Source: Arabidopsis thaliana | Taxonomy: Eukaryota; Streptophyta; Magnoliopsida; Brassicales; Brassicaceae | DNA length: 64,000 bases | Assembly (NCBI RefSeq): GCF_000001735.4 | Contig: NC_003074.8 | Span: 15,817,261-15,881,260, forward strand | Direction of reading: 5' to 3' | Shown here: one piece after another, positions 47,991 through 59,025 of the stretch | Layout of the letters: each line of letters begins with the position of its first letter | Numbering within the stretch: the stretch's first letter is position 1 | Position numbers and translations under genes: made by a program | The notes under the pieces: model-generated | Databases searched by the model: none | What the model was told of the DNA's origin: nothing | Seen by the model: only the letters and a program-made list of their open reading frames with translations

Positions 47991-48362
47991 TTTGAGGTTT
48001 GAACAAAGAGAAAAAATGTTGATTGGTTTGTCTCAGATTGTGAGACTAGTACAACTTGCCACTTGTGAAATCTGAATCTATTTTGTTTAGCTCTATCAAT
48101 TCTTACAGAAACTCATCTTGAGAAGGATTCTATGATTCACGTGACAAGGAAATAGAGGTGGTTGACTTGAAGCACACGACAAGGAGCGTGAAACAGAGGA
48201 AGTTGCATAACCGACTTTGTTTGTTATGTTCCATGAGAGAGTATAAATAGAAAGGATCGGAGAGGCTATCGTAGAGATCATCATGCCTGACCATTGAATT
48301 TTGTGTTAGGGTTCAGAGCTTGTGTGCTATGTTCATGGTCCTTAAGCAATATAGATTTTTAG

Positions 48363-48427
48363 TAAGAAACTTAACTAGTAGAGACCGTAAAACCTAATGT
48401 GATCTTGAATTTGAAGGTAACACAGAT
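48363..48427 (-). pseudogene. Scrap of the ML-domain gene, last exon
   Basis: GTGATCTTGAATTTGAAG and the flanking AACTTAACTAG..GAGACCG match the last exon and stop region of the ML gene at 48902-48960. It is a partial tandem duplicate about 540 bp downstream of the true gene end, lacking all other exons. Confidence 0.75.
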
Positions 48428-48454
48428 GACAGACCTGGAAACTCTTTTCCGCGA

Positions 48455-48690
48455 GTCATTAACTTCCTTTATGGATGATGCTGATCATATGACTTGTATC
48501 TTGAGCTTGGACGAAGATGCCGGAAGCTTCAATAGATCATCAGTGAGATGCATCTTTTTGGATTCATCCATTTTAGACTTTTACTTCTTCAAGAGACTCC
48601 ATATTCAATAAGAAATTACTAATGTGTTTCAGCACTGTTACACTTCCTTCAGCATCTTTATTTGGTTATTCCGGGGATGATAAATGCTTT
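48455..48690 (-). pseudogene. FBD-domain fragment of the F-box family
   Basis: Minus-strand sequence matches exon 3 of the F-box/FBD genes: GCTCAAGATACAAGTCATAT, CGGAAGCTTC, CAGTGAGATGCATCTTTTTG and CAGTAACAC..AACCAAATAAAG blocks, with several deletions. No exon 1 or 2 nearby. It lies between the ML scrap and the ML gene. Confidence 0.75.
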
Positions 48691-48901
48691 TGAAGGAAGA
48701 GATTATCATAGATTGCTTCTAACTTGATTAGTATGTTATCTTGATGACTGCTACCTTGCGCAGTGGAAACGTTAGACAGATTGGTTTGTGACTCTTTGTT
48801 TCATGTAGATCAACTCAAGTCTCTAAAGAGCATTCTTTATTTGGACACCACAAAAGTAAACGAGAGAGAGATTCACAAAGACACAATTTACACCATAAAA
48901 C

Positions 48902-50013
48902 TTAACTAGCAAAGACCGCAGAACCTACTGTGATCTTGAATTTGAAGCTGATACACGTTAGTCTTCCGCCATTCTTGTCGTTGATTGTCATCTTTAGCGT
49001 GTAAGTACCCTGTTTCAAAGAGACGTATTGTTAGACCAGAGAAGCCACTCTAATAGGATATAGATTTGTAGATAATAAGGGTTAAGAAATCTTACAGGTG
49101 GTGTAATTGAAGGGAGTGTTTGAGAATGAGAAAGCACAAAGCTGCCAGGTGCAACCGGACATGCCGTCTCATCGCAGAGGTCATGAGTTTCGGTATGGAC
49201 AGGAATCCCAACGTATAAAACCCTGATCACTACTTTTCCTCCAGAGATGTCTTCGCCTAGTACACACACCACACACAATAATATTATCAAGAAATGTCAA
49301 GAAGGTAAAGAATGTTATGATTATGTAGTGCTGAAACTTCTTAAGGAAGCAGGAAGTATCATTTACCAGTAGAACCAAAAATCTTAAATGTTGCGGCTGC
49401 ACCACTCACAACAGGGTCAGGGGAGATCTTCACACCCGTGACCTTAACGGGATCGAGCCTCTTATCTACAAAGAGTCAGCAACAGTTTACAAATAAGATT
49501 CAGACTAAACAATACCAAGGAAAAATCCAGTTCATGACAAGCAAACAAAAGACATAGATAGGATCATGCCAATCGACAAAGAAGAATAAACAAGCATGGA
49601 TAATCGAAATTTCTTCTGCAAACTAAAAACTTAATGCAGTTTAAACATAGAACAACACTATTAAACTGAAAGTTTCTCTCTTCTTCTGAAGTTATTGCTA
49701 AATCTGTAATAACATAGTCAAGAATTGACTTTTTGAGAAATTTCACCCTTAAATCAAACCATGCTCTAAATATTAATCTGAACCAAAATCACAATAAAGA
49801 TTCAATCTTTATGGAAAGTGAAGTGTTTTAAACATAGAAAATACTGGATATTTTCTAGGTACGATCCAAAACACCCCTAATCTGAGAGAGGAAGAAGAAG
49901 AGAGTAGTAGTAAGGAACAAACCGCAGTAGGTGAAAGAAGTGGCGTGCAAAGCAGGTAAGAAGAAGACTGATAAGAGGAGAAGAAGCAGAGGCTGAGCTT
50001 GAGAAATCGCCAT
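48902..50013 (-). CDS. MD-2-related lipid-recognition (ML) domain protein
   Basis: A small secreted or vacuolar protein of the ML/NPC2-like family, thought to bind lipids. Four exons on the minus strand with GT-AG introns: 50013-49923, 49465-49367, 49256-49096 and 49009-48902. They join without frame problems to 152 aa. Residues 1-24 are a signal peptide (MAISQAQPLLLLLLSVFFLP). The ML fold keeps its cysteines: TYCG, DLCDETACPV and RLTCISF. The pattern GTYTLKMTINDKNG near the C-terminus is typical. A start farther up the same frame is possible but would bury the signal peptide. Length and position next to J3 fit AT3G44100. Confidence 0.92.
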
Positions 50014-50119
50014 TGATGAGTGATTGAGAGAATTTGGTGAAGATGGAAGAGTTTTGGGTAGTTTTGAGTCTTTTGACAAAGAAATGGAATCCAACGGTCT
50101 CTGAACACATCTAACAATC

Positions 50120-51854
50120 TAACGGTTCTAGATTTTTTTACAGAGAAAATGTTTTTTATTTAGTCGTTTTGACTTATTGGGAATTGATTTATTTATTTAT
50201 TAGAATTAGGTGCACGTGTCTCATCACTAAACTAGCTGTAGCTGCTTCCAGCACCAGGGCTCCATGTTGCTTCTCTATCTCTATTCGTTCTAAATTACAT
50301 GATGTTTTTTTCAAACGAAAACCAGAAAAGACTCTGACTACGCGGCATTAACCAGTCCACCACATCAGTTGTGTGGCTATGGTTCTATGGGCTTAAGCCC
50401 ATTTGACCTACGGAAGTTTCGCAAGGTAATATGTTATCTATTCAGTTTCAGTTTGAAACCATTGGATTATCGGGGTTTTTTTCTAAAGTTTAATATCTAT
50501 TCGATTATTTTGAAATTTTGGTTCGGTTACAGTTTAATTTTGATTCTTTCGGTTTTAAATTTAATATACATTCGACTATTTAATTTTGAATATTTTCAGA
50601 TATTTTGATTATTTTTGAATATTTTAGATATTTTTGGTTATTTTAGATATATCGGATATTTTTTATTATTTTTAATATTTTTACTATTATATATATTTTT
50701 AAATATTTTTAATTATTTAGTTTAGAAATAACTAATAGTTATAAAAAATATTTTTATTTCTGTTATTTTCGATTACCCAAAATATTTTGATTCGGTATCG
50801 ATTTAGTTCGGTTCTTTTGATTATAAAATTTAGTATTAATTCGGTTATTTTATTTTCTAATTTTTGGTTTGGTTTGGTACAATTTTTTTGCTAATTTTAA
50901 AACTAATTTTATATAAAATTTTTGTTCAAGCTACAATTACAACTCTTTTTAAAATACAACTGGTATGATCTCTATTGTACTCACATAACTATTTGCGTAT
51001 TTGATCCGTCATAGTTGATTTTATAAAATCTTTTATTTGAGAAAGCATTGCTAAGATTTGTGTAAAGAGAAATTGGATTAAACTTTCATGTTTATGTTTA
51101 CGTTTACATTCACGTTAATTTCGTAAATATACAGTCACAAGATATTGCCAAAAAATAAATTAAAGAAGTCAAAGAAAAATAAAAAGCTGACATAATTATA
51201 TATGCAAACAACAAAGCATATAGAAAATTAAATTAAGAAACATTTTTAAAAAATATAATATTATATTTTACGTAAATATTTCTATAAATTAATATTTTAT
51301 TAACTTATAAGATAAATTAATAAATATTAGTTTATAAAATAAATTAATATCACTATAAATTAATAAAATTGCGTCGTCCGAACATTATTAATACATTTTT
51401 TACTAATTTATAGAGTTTTTACTAATTTATAGAGTTTTTACTGTAGTTCGTACGTACATGTCATCGGAGTTAACACCCAAAACATGGTGACATATACAAC
51501 AAAAAGGATAAATATGAACATCTTAGACTATATAGCAGCATTTGTTCTGCATGAACACAAAAATTATTGAATTTTAAATCCATATCAATATAGAAAACAC
51601 ACAGTATATATGTTCTTAGACATTAAATTACTACAAATTTAATCATAAAGAAAAAACACAAAATTGTAATAAGGCCTTAATTTTTAAAGTCAGAGGAAAA
51701 AGAGAAAACAAGTTTCGATGTTCCACCGAAGTGGGCAAATTCTTAAACCGTACCAAACTCCCATAAAGACTCCAATACACTTAGAATGAAAAAGCAAGAG
51801 ACAAATTGGTTGGAGCCCAAACCCATGTGGGTCAAAGTCTCTCTAAGGAGTTAC
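50120..51854. other. Intergenic region between ML gene and J3
   Basis: Bases 50480-50900 are AT-rich with repeated ATATTTT and CGGTT phrases, as in degraded MITEs or hAT ends. A 20-bp phrase TACTAATTTATAGAGTTTTT is repeated in tandem near 51407-51441. No gene supported; J3 3' UTR probably occupies the last 200 bp or so. Confidence 0.45.
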
Positions 51855-53799
51855 TTACTGCTGGGCACATTGCACCCTTTGAGCACCACCCGGATGGTCA
51901 TCATCTTCATCGTCATCATCATAAGCCTCTCTTTGAGCTTGTGCCTTCCTCCTCATCTCATCCTCAATGTTGACATCGTGGAGCGTGGTCTCCTCGCATT
52001 CATCTATCTCCATGTCACTCAACTGAGCTGTTGACGGCTTAGGTAGAACAGCTTCCAGTGCTTTGGTCTGATCTGGGCTCAACGAGTCCGGGAACTCCAC
52101 TGTGAAGTGGATGTAGAGCTTACCCTTCATGAATGGCCTCTGGTATATCGGCATTCCTTCATCGCTTATTGCCTTGTATGAATCTGTCAAACACATAAGA
52201 TAAGTGATCATGTTTCAATCAGAGACAGTTATAGTAACTGTAAAATCTGAGTATGACGATGCATCTGAATACGTACCAGGTTTCACGACCTCCCCAGGAT
52301 TAGATTTAATGAGAAGACTTCTGCCATCCAAGTGAGTCAGAACAAATTGGAAGCCACACAAAGCTTCGGTTAGAGAAAGTGTGTGCTCCACAAAGAGGTC
52401 TTCTCCCTTTCTCTTGAACTTTGGGTGCTCTTTCTGCTGAAGGACAAACACTATATCTCCAGTGACAGTGTCAGGCTGCACCAACACAAAAACATAAAAC
52501 AAAAGGTTAGTCTCCAGAAGAAAAGTAAACATACTAGTAATCAAAGCTGGAGTAAATGTATGAGAGTAGATACCGCTTCATCTGCTTGTCCTTCAAATGT
52601 GATCTTCTGACTGTGTTGCATTCCCTTCTCCACATTCACTTCAAGCACCTTCTTCTCAGGAATGACCTTGTCTCCTTTGCATTGTGGACACCTGTCCCGA
52701 TCATTGATGGTCTCACCTGTCCCTTTGCATTCATTACATGCATGCTGCATCTGCTGGATCATTCCAGGTCCAAGCTGCCTAATAGACACCTTCATACCAG
52801 ATCCCTGACACCCTCCACATTTCAAGGAGGCTCCAGATTTTGATCCCTTTCTGCAATCACAAATTCAGAACCTTTTAACCAACTGGGGTCACAAATTGAG
52901 ATAAAGGGTTTCTGTCAAAACTTAAGCTAATTCATATTATTATGAACCTAGGACACATATAGCTACACCAAAAACGCAAGATCGAGTCGAATGTACTAAC
53001 CCGTTACACTTAGAGCAGAGAGCATTCCTAGAAAGTGAAAGCTTCTTCATTGTACCAAGGTACACATCCTCAAGAGATACCTTCAAGGGATGAACAACAT
53101 CCTCACCACGCCTCTGCCTCCTTTGCCGGCTGGTATTACCTATTCAAAAACAGAAACATATTCAAACGAAAATTCTCAATTGCGATATCATAAAGTGTAC
53201 AGTGTCCAAGGAGACTCACCTCCAAAGGGGCCTCCACCAAAGAAGGATGAGAAAATATCAAATGGATCATGTCCACCTCCTCCACCACCCATTCCTTCCT
53301 TGAGTGCATCCTCTCCATACTGGTCATAAATCTCACGCTTCTCCGGGTCACTAAGCACTTCATAAGCTTGTGCTAACTCCTTAAACTGCAATCAACACAT
53401 AACACAACAAATCAAACTCATAACCTAACAAAGAACCAAACTTTAACCACTCAATTATCAAAGCAAGACACATCTATATCATCAAAACCCTAATTTTTGA
53501 TTAATCGCCAAAACTCAAACTTTTTTATCAGATCGGATCAAAATTCAACATTAAGAAACTAACAAGACAACAAATCAATCGAAAAAAAAAACACAATCAA
53601 ACAATCGAATTCGAGAGAATCTAAGCGGATCTAAGAAATTATTCACCTTCTCGGGATCTCCACCCTTATCAGGATGATTCTTGATAGCGGCTTTTTTGTA
53701 AGCTTTCTTGAGATCTTCTGGTGAAGCGCTCTTAGGAACACCTAAGATCTCGTAGAACTTAGTGTTGTCGCTCTTCTTCGAGGGTCCTCTACCGAACAT
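51855..53799 (-). CDS. J3: Type I DnaJ/HSP40 co-chaperone J3
   Basis: Cytosolic co-chaperone that stimulates Hsp70 ATPase. Six exons on the minus strand: 53799-53647, 53385-53220, 53139-53001, 52850-52574, 52475-52277 and 52183-51855, giving 420 aa, the size expected for plant J2/J3. Order of domains: J domain with NHPDKGG (HPD at residues 42-44), Gly/Phe-rich segment ([20 protein letters not shown], about 80-105), four CxxCxGxG-type zinc-finger repeats ([32 protein letters not shown]), and the C-terminal substrate-binding region. It ends in CAQQ, a farnesylation box. In A. thaliana J3 acts in flowering, pH and heat responses. Synteny favours J3 over its paralogue J2. Confidence 0.95.
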
Positions 53800-54695
53800 C
53801 TTTTCGCCGTTGTAACGAAAACCCTAGAGAGATTGGAAGGAGATAGAGAAAGAGAGAGAGAAAAGTGTCTCTCTTTCGATGTTTGGGTTGGTTGATGTGG
53901 CTGCCGTTTCTCTGAGAGGACTTCTCTCTTATGAAGAGGCTAAATTGCGTTTGCTTTTGTTTGAGGTTTTGTGGAGTTTGGAACTCTCTAGAATGTTTTA
54001 TTACTTTCTTTTTTCCTTTTTTTCTCTTAAAAACATTATTACTATATTTGATATTTCCAACATGTAGAGATAAATTATTATTTTTTTGAATACAAAAGAG
54101 GAAAATTATATTATTTGGGTAGACAGAAAAGTATATTGTAGATGTTTGTTGTACAACAACGACTACTAAGATTATATTGACTTGTTTGACAAAAAAAAGA
54201 TTATATTGACTTTTTTTTTATGACGATTTTTTTCAAAAAAATTTGTTTTGTTTTGTTACAATATTAAGTAAATAAATTTTTATACGAGCAACATAATAAC
54301 AAATTATAAAACTACATGAGTTTTATGTAACTCACGTTACTTTTTATAAAACTCACATAAGTTTTTTATGTAAAAGAAAAAAAAATTGTGTTATTCTTCT
54401 CAACATAACTAAAAAATTTTACAATCGATTCACAAAAAAAAACTAATTATTAGAGTTTTGTTAAAGAGCGTAAAAAAATATTTTTTCATTTGATAATTTA
54501 GAAAAATATATTTCGTGAAAGAAATTTAATTTTGTTATTTTTTTGTTTGGTTTTTTATCTTTGTATATTTGTTTTTAGAGTCACTGACAATTGTCGGTTC
54601 GTCGGCGACTCTTTTTTTCTTTTTTTTCTTAATTCTCTTCTAAAGTAAATAATTTGTATTGTCGGAGTTACAACTGTAAAAGGTGACACTAGCGA
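53800..54695. other. J3 promoter side and AT-rich intergenic DNA
   Basis: The first 80 bp upstream of the J3 start are GA-rich 5' leader on the + strand (CT-rich in sense). Beyond that only AT-rich sequence with A and T runs is seen, including repeated ATAAAACTCACATAAGTTTT-like phrases near 54300-54370. No gene supported. Confidence 0.4.
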
Positions 54696-55406
54696 TTGAA
54701 CTTTGATTTTTATAGATTTTATTATCCGCTTACTCGATCGCTCACCATCACACTTCTCTCTAACTATCAAGATGAGGTTCTGGATTCCCAAGTTTTGTTA
54801 CGATTTTCTATCGATTCTATCTTCACTACTAACGCGATCGATCAAAGTGCTCTCCATCGTGTGTCCCTTGGTCGCCGATCTTCTTTATCGTTCTCACAAA
54901 CTCTATCTCCATCAATTGGTTTTGTCTCTAAAGAACACATTCGTGGTTATAGCAATTTGTTGGTTGAAAACGATGACGGTTTCTTTCTCTTCATCTTTAG
55001 AGAGCGTCATATTGGTAAGTAATTTGATCATCACTGATTTTACCATCTTCTCTGGGATTTATAATAAGGATTACTCAGGTCCGAATGTTTTCTTCACCAT
55101 CCCTTCAATTGATTGGTGTTATCTTGAAAACATTTTGAAGTTCCTCAACCCAAAATTGTTTGGTGTCATCACTACTGACATTTCATCTTTCTTTTACTTA
55201 TAGAAGAAAATCAAATTGAGATATTGTTTGATACTTATTTCGGATTTTTTGAAGATTTGGGAAACTCTCTAGTTGAGGATTGTGTGGCTCTAAAAACCAA
55301 GACACATAAAAGTAGGAGTTATATGATCCAGATAGATTTGTTGGAAGAGATACACATGGATGTTGGGGATACATGCTATCATTGGATGATGTGGAGAACA
55401 ATGTGA
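54696..55406 (+). CDS. Hypothetical two-exon gene, unknown function
   Basis: Exon 1 54696-55014 and exon 2 55204-55406 join in frame (522 nt, 173 aa) across an intron with a strong donor (GTAAGT) and a pyrimidine-rich acceptor (TTTTACTTATAG). I recognise no domain. The C-terminal part is acidic and helical in appearance (FGFFEDLGNSLVEDCVALKT, IDLLEEIHMDVGD). An overlapping frame (54703-55203, 166 aa) is open too, which weakens the case. It could be a fragment of a decayed gene. No TE landmark is attached. Confidence 0.3.
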
Positions 55407-56020
55407 TATATATATAATTGCAATCAGAAGATGGCTCATACTATACTGAGACGTCATAATTTATTCTCGGGATATAATGGTGAGAGAAAACAAAGTCAAA
55501 GATAGTTAAAGTGATTATGATACGGAAGTTTTGGTATCATAATGTTGATATTTCATAACTGTTATCAGAAGCATATGGTTTTAAATACGGTATGCGATAT
55601 GGAAGTTTAAGCAAGAAATGCTATCCAGAAACATAATTTGCATAAGCGTAAGATCAAATACGAAAAAAATAGATTTAATAATCTGTTAACGAGTAAGACT
55701 TATATGTCAAAAGCATCGTCAATCACTATAGTTTGTGTATTTTTCTCATTTTATGGTGCTTACGTTATAATTTTCGTTCGATGTTTTGTACAATGACTTT
55801 ATAGTCTTGATTTGATATTAACGAAGGTAAAAATAAAAATAAAAATTATCTTTGTTTTATGCTAAATATTTTATTTCATAAAAGAAGTTTAAAATATATA
55901 TATTTTTTTTTATAATATTTTGTTTTGCAAAAAAAAAAATTTACATAAAATAATATTATTTTGTGAATAATAGTTTCTTGTTAACATGCAAGTAGGTTGG
56001 TAAATAAGATGACATGATAA
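55407..56020. other. AT-rich intergenic region
   Basis: No coding or repeat landmark supported. Confidence 0.4.
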
Positions 56021-56517
56021 TCTATACTATTAATTGGAAACATTTTGTGAAATACAACCTCATGAGAGTAGTTTAAGACTAAGTAAATGATTGTTTGCAT
56101 GGGTAATTAGGTAATTAACAACTAGTACAACTAGATAACGGACAATTCCTTCTGACCCTTATTAGATCCACGACATACGAAAATTCTTTCTCATTTTCCA
56201 TGCGCTTGATGAAAATCTTCAATATCTTCTCTGCGTAAAATCCTGGCGAACGGCTATAATTGTACATCGTTGTAGATCTCCTACACACTTGCCTCGATTA
56301 ATATGCAAATCTGTTAATAAATCGGAGTAACTGGGATTCGAACCCCAGACCTCTCGGTGTAGAAGTATTAATGAACCATTGGTCAACCATTGGGCCAATG
56401 GGGCTTCCAAACTTAATATTCAGCATCAATATATATATTTCGAATATAAATCGAAATATTTTGTATTTTTCCATTTATTAGAGATAAAACAACAAAATTC
56501 AACATAAATTAAACACT
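56021..56517 (+). mobile_element. Helitron 5' part, interrupted by a tRNA-derived SINE
   Basis: TCTATACTATTAATTGGAAA at 56021, preceded by A, is a typical Helitron 5' end. The following 95 bases, and then 56405-56515 (ATATAAATCGAAATATTTTG and following), align with the reverse strand of the Helitron at 28.8-28.6 kb. The part in between is a foreign insert. No 3' hairpin or CTAG was found before the duplicated flank that begins at 56518, so this copy is truncated. Confidence 0.65.
56120..56410 (-). mobile_element. tRNA-derived SINE
   Basis: On the minus strand the head has a pol III A box TGGCCCAATGG (56397-56387) and a perfect B box GGTTCGAATCC (56344-56334), about 45 bases apart, as in tRNA-derived SINEs. 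The sequence before, between and after does not fold into a full tRNA cloverleaf, and about 200 non-tRNA bases follow. Position is fixed by the Helitron alignment: both sides match the 28.8 kb copy and this block is extra. The 3' end is approximate; I saw no clear tail or duplication. Confidence 0.6.
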
Positions 56518-56700
56518 CATAATGATATATATTTAGAATACTTAATATTTGAACCTTGTACTTATTTTACTTAAAATTTTATCCATGTAAAATTCGAACA
56601 TCATATCCACTAATTTGGCATCGAATATTGATACAGTTTTAAAATTTAATCCTTCAGTTTACAAGCTGAATTTGATATCACTACTTGCTTTTATTTTGTA

Positions 56701-57475
56701 CTAGATGAGTATCCGCACTACGTGCGGGTTTATATATTACTATTTACAAATTGTTTTATATAATGTTTATTCATATAAAGTAAAGTTAAATGCATCGGTT
56801 TTGAAACATAAATATGAATTGTAATTGTTTTCAAAAAGTCCAACTATATTAGTTCATCTGAAAACGAAAGTGCTTGAGTTGTTTTTTATTGTTGTTCTAG
56901 ATTCTCAGTTTTTTTTTAATTTATATATTCTTGTTCTTTTGGTTATATATTTAGTTTGTGATACGAGGAAATTTTAGAAAATTTATTTCTTACATTAAAA
57001 ATATAACATGTCTTTATTAACCATGTCTCTGCATATCCATTCTAATCATATTCAACTTGATGTTCTTGGAAAGTTTAGTTAATTTCTTGTCATAATCTTA
57101 TATCTTACGTATTAGTTATAAGGATAGCTCCTCAAACATCTTTCAAATTACTTGTTTTCTTAGCATAAATCTCGAAAAGCTTAGATATATTTAATCTGCA
57201 TATTCATTTAGTTTCTTTCATAATAATCGTTTAATTTTTAGGTAAGGAATATGTGTAACATGTTTGGATCTCAAAATTAAAGAGGATATATTGAATTAAA
57301 AAAATGTAGAAAGAGTGATGATTCAAGTTCTGATTAATTATATCCTCATATTTTAGTTATTATGTTGAATTAATTACTAATTATGTATTATTTATTTTAT
57401 GAAGTTTAGGTGGCAAGCTCTCATTGCTGATGTGTCAAGTTGTGGGAGAGAGTTGGCCAACTTTCATATATATGA
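56701..57475 (-). mobile_element. Complete short Helitron with empty site in the sister copy
   Basis: On the minus strand the element starts TCATATATATGAAAGTTGGC (57475) and ends with hairpin CCGCAC/GTGCGG (56712-56726), an 8-base spacer and CTAG (56704-56701). The host bases are A before and T after, the required AT target, with no duplication. The sister repeat at 59.2 kb reads straight across the junction (TTTTGTA then TTTAAATTTC), a precise empty site. 775 bp, no coding region, non-autonomous. Confidence 0.88.
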
Positions 57476-57616
57476 TTTAAATTTCAAAAAACAGATTGAC
57501 TAGATAAATTTTAACGTACGATGTTTATTTATTTATCAAGAGGTTAAAAAATTCACATTAATTACTGAAGTTAATTTTATAATATTTTCTTTAGTTACGT
57601 TAGATATTCAGTCACT

Positions 57617-57624
57617 TATAAATA
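57617..57624 (+). promoter_or_regulatory. TATA box of the cysteine-rich peptide gene
   Basis: TATAAATA lies 107-114 bases before the start codon, the normal plant distance allowing a leader of about 80 bases. The same box occurs at 59353-59360 in the duplicated copy. The Helitron ends only 142 bases upstream. Confidence 0.6.
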
Positions 57625-57730
57625 GTTTACATAGCTTCATGTCTAAAATACCAAATAAAAAAAATAGACTTCATTACATTCTTTTAATATAATAATAATA
57701 AGTCGATAAATTCTAACCATACGAAAAAAT

Positions 57731-58078
57731 ATGGCTAAACTAAGCTCTAATGTTACTGCGCTATTCATTGTTGTAGCTTTGATGTGTGCGTTTGTTCCTG
57801 TACTTTCTGTCAAAGAAGCTGAAGCAAAATCATTATGGGACACTTGTCTAGTTAAAATCACTCCTAAGTGTGCATTGAATATAATCGCTGTTGTTTTTGG
57901 AAATGGAACCCTCATTGAGTCTTGTTGTCACGATCTTGTCCAAGAAGGAAAAGTATGTCACGATAATCTCATTAAATATATTGCTGACAGACCAAGCTTA
58001 ATTGGCCGTGAAACACAATACTTGAAGAAGAGGGATGATGTGTGGACTCATTCTGTCTCAATCTCTAAAACTGCTTAA
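57731..58078 (+). CDS. Small secreted cysteine-rich protein, ECA1/prolamin-like
   Basis: 115 aa, single exon. Residues 1-26 form a signal peptide (ALFIVVALMCAFVPVLS). The mature part has cysteines at 39, 47, 65, 66 and 76 in a C-x7-C-x17-CC-x9-C pattern, like the ECA1 gametogenesis-related/prolamin-like family, whose members are often expressed in reproductive tissue. It lacks a further cysteine near the C-terminus that many members have, and carries a basic, Ser/Thr-rich tail. Single-exon form, TATA box at 57617 and tandem duplication all suit this fast-evolving class. The precise subfamily is uncertain. Confidence 0.75.
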   Translation: MAKLSSNVTALFIVVALMCAFVPVLSVKEAEAKSLWDTCLVKITPKCALNIIAVVFGNGTLIESCCHDLVQEGKVCHDNLIKYIADRPSLIGRETQYLKKRDDVWTHSVSISKTA

Positions 58079-59025
58079 AATATGTGTGTTTTTAAATATT
58101 AATTTGATCGAATATATCGATATTTGATTGTTCTAACATTTTTGTTTCCGGAAAATTAATTTTTATGTATTTACTTTAATACAAAATAAATTAAAGCAAT
58201 CTCTCGTAAGATGAATAAATTTCAAGCTTTTTATATCAAAAACAGAAAAATGATCAAACTTAATATAATCCAAAAATGAAAATGTACGAATAAGAGAAAA
58301 CATTGTTAGTTTTATTTATATATTTTGATATTGGGCTAACTTTACTATCTAATCAAGGTAATTACGGGAAAAAAATATTTTTTGTTCATTTAAAACAAAA
58401 AAAAATAATTTGTTTTTAATACATTTTAACTCTTTTATCAGAAAAATCCTTAAATCAAAATCTCATCACACTAACAATGGCTTTTTATTTTTCAAAATCT
58501 ACACAAAACTTCAACTCTAAGGTAAAGATAACGTTTGAAAGAGTGTGCAAAATCCGTTTCTGTAGTAAATTGAATCATTAATCTTTTGAATTTTATATAA
58601 GTATTACTTTTTAGATTCATGTAATAGTTGTGGTTACAGCTCATTAGACGTCCACCCCACAACTAGGCTAGCTTAACATTGAGAATATTGAACACTCAGT
58701 CATTTTATTATGTCTAGTTCTCCGTTGCTACATTTTTCAATATTTTTTATGGAGTTTCTTGATTTAAATCCAAGTTCTTCCAAATAGTTATACTTAATAT
58801 AGGTTCAGTGAAATATTTTTTATGTGTCCACTGATAGAGATCATCTATTTAGTTTTTGGTGGACGTCTTGCATAACTATTAGTTATGGATTTCAACCATA
58901 TCCGTCTCTTTTAAATATATTATTCAAGTCCCGTTAATTATTATTTTTAGATTAAACCAATTGTTCAAATTTTCTTTCTAACATGACTACCATCATCAAA
59001 CAAAATGTGAGTAAGACTTTTAAAA

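Larger units (their letters stand above)
56518..58780 (+). repeat. Tandem segmental duplication, copy 1 (holds the intact cysteine-rich gene)
   Basis: Begins CTCATAATGATATATATT and ends near the TTTTTCAATATTTTTTATGG block. It aligns along its whole length with 59026-60545, except for the 775-bp Helitron at 56701-57475. About 1.49 kb without it. Confidence 0.85.

Noticed and set aside
50480..50900. ATATTTT-rich repeats as a scaffold attachment region or origin
   Set aside because: Composition alone cannot support such a claim; similar runs occur in decayed MITEs throughout the window.
54703..55203. 166-aa single-exon frame as the true product at this locus
   Set aside because: It runs across a strong GTAAGT donor and acceptor; the spliced alternative explains the signals better, though both are weak.
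56328..56400. tRNA gene on the minus strand (A and B boxes)
   Set aside because: No cloverleaf stems or proper length; the block continues for about 200 bases as a SINE and sits inside a Helitron.
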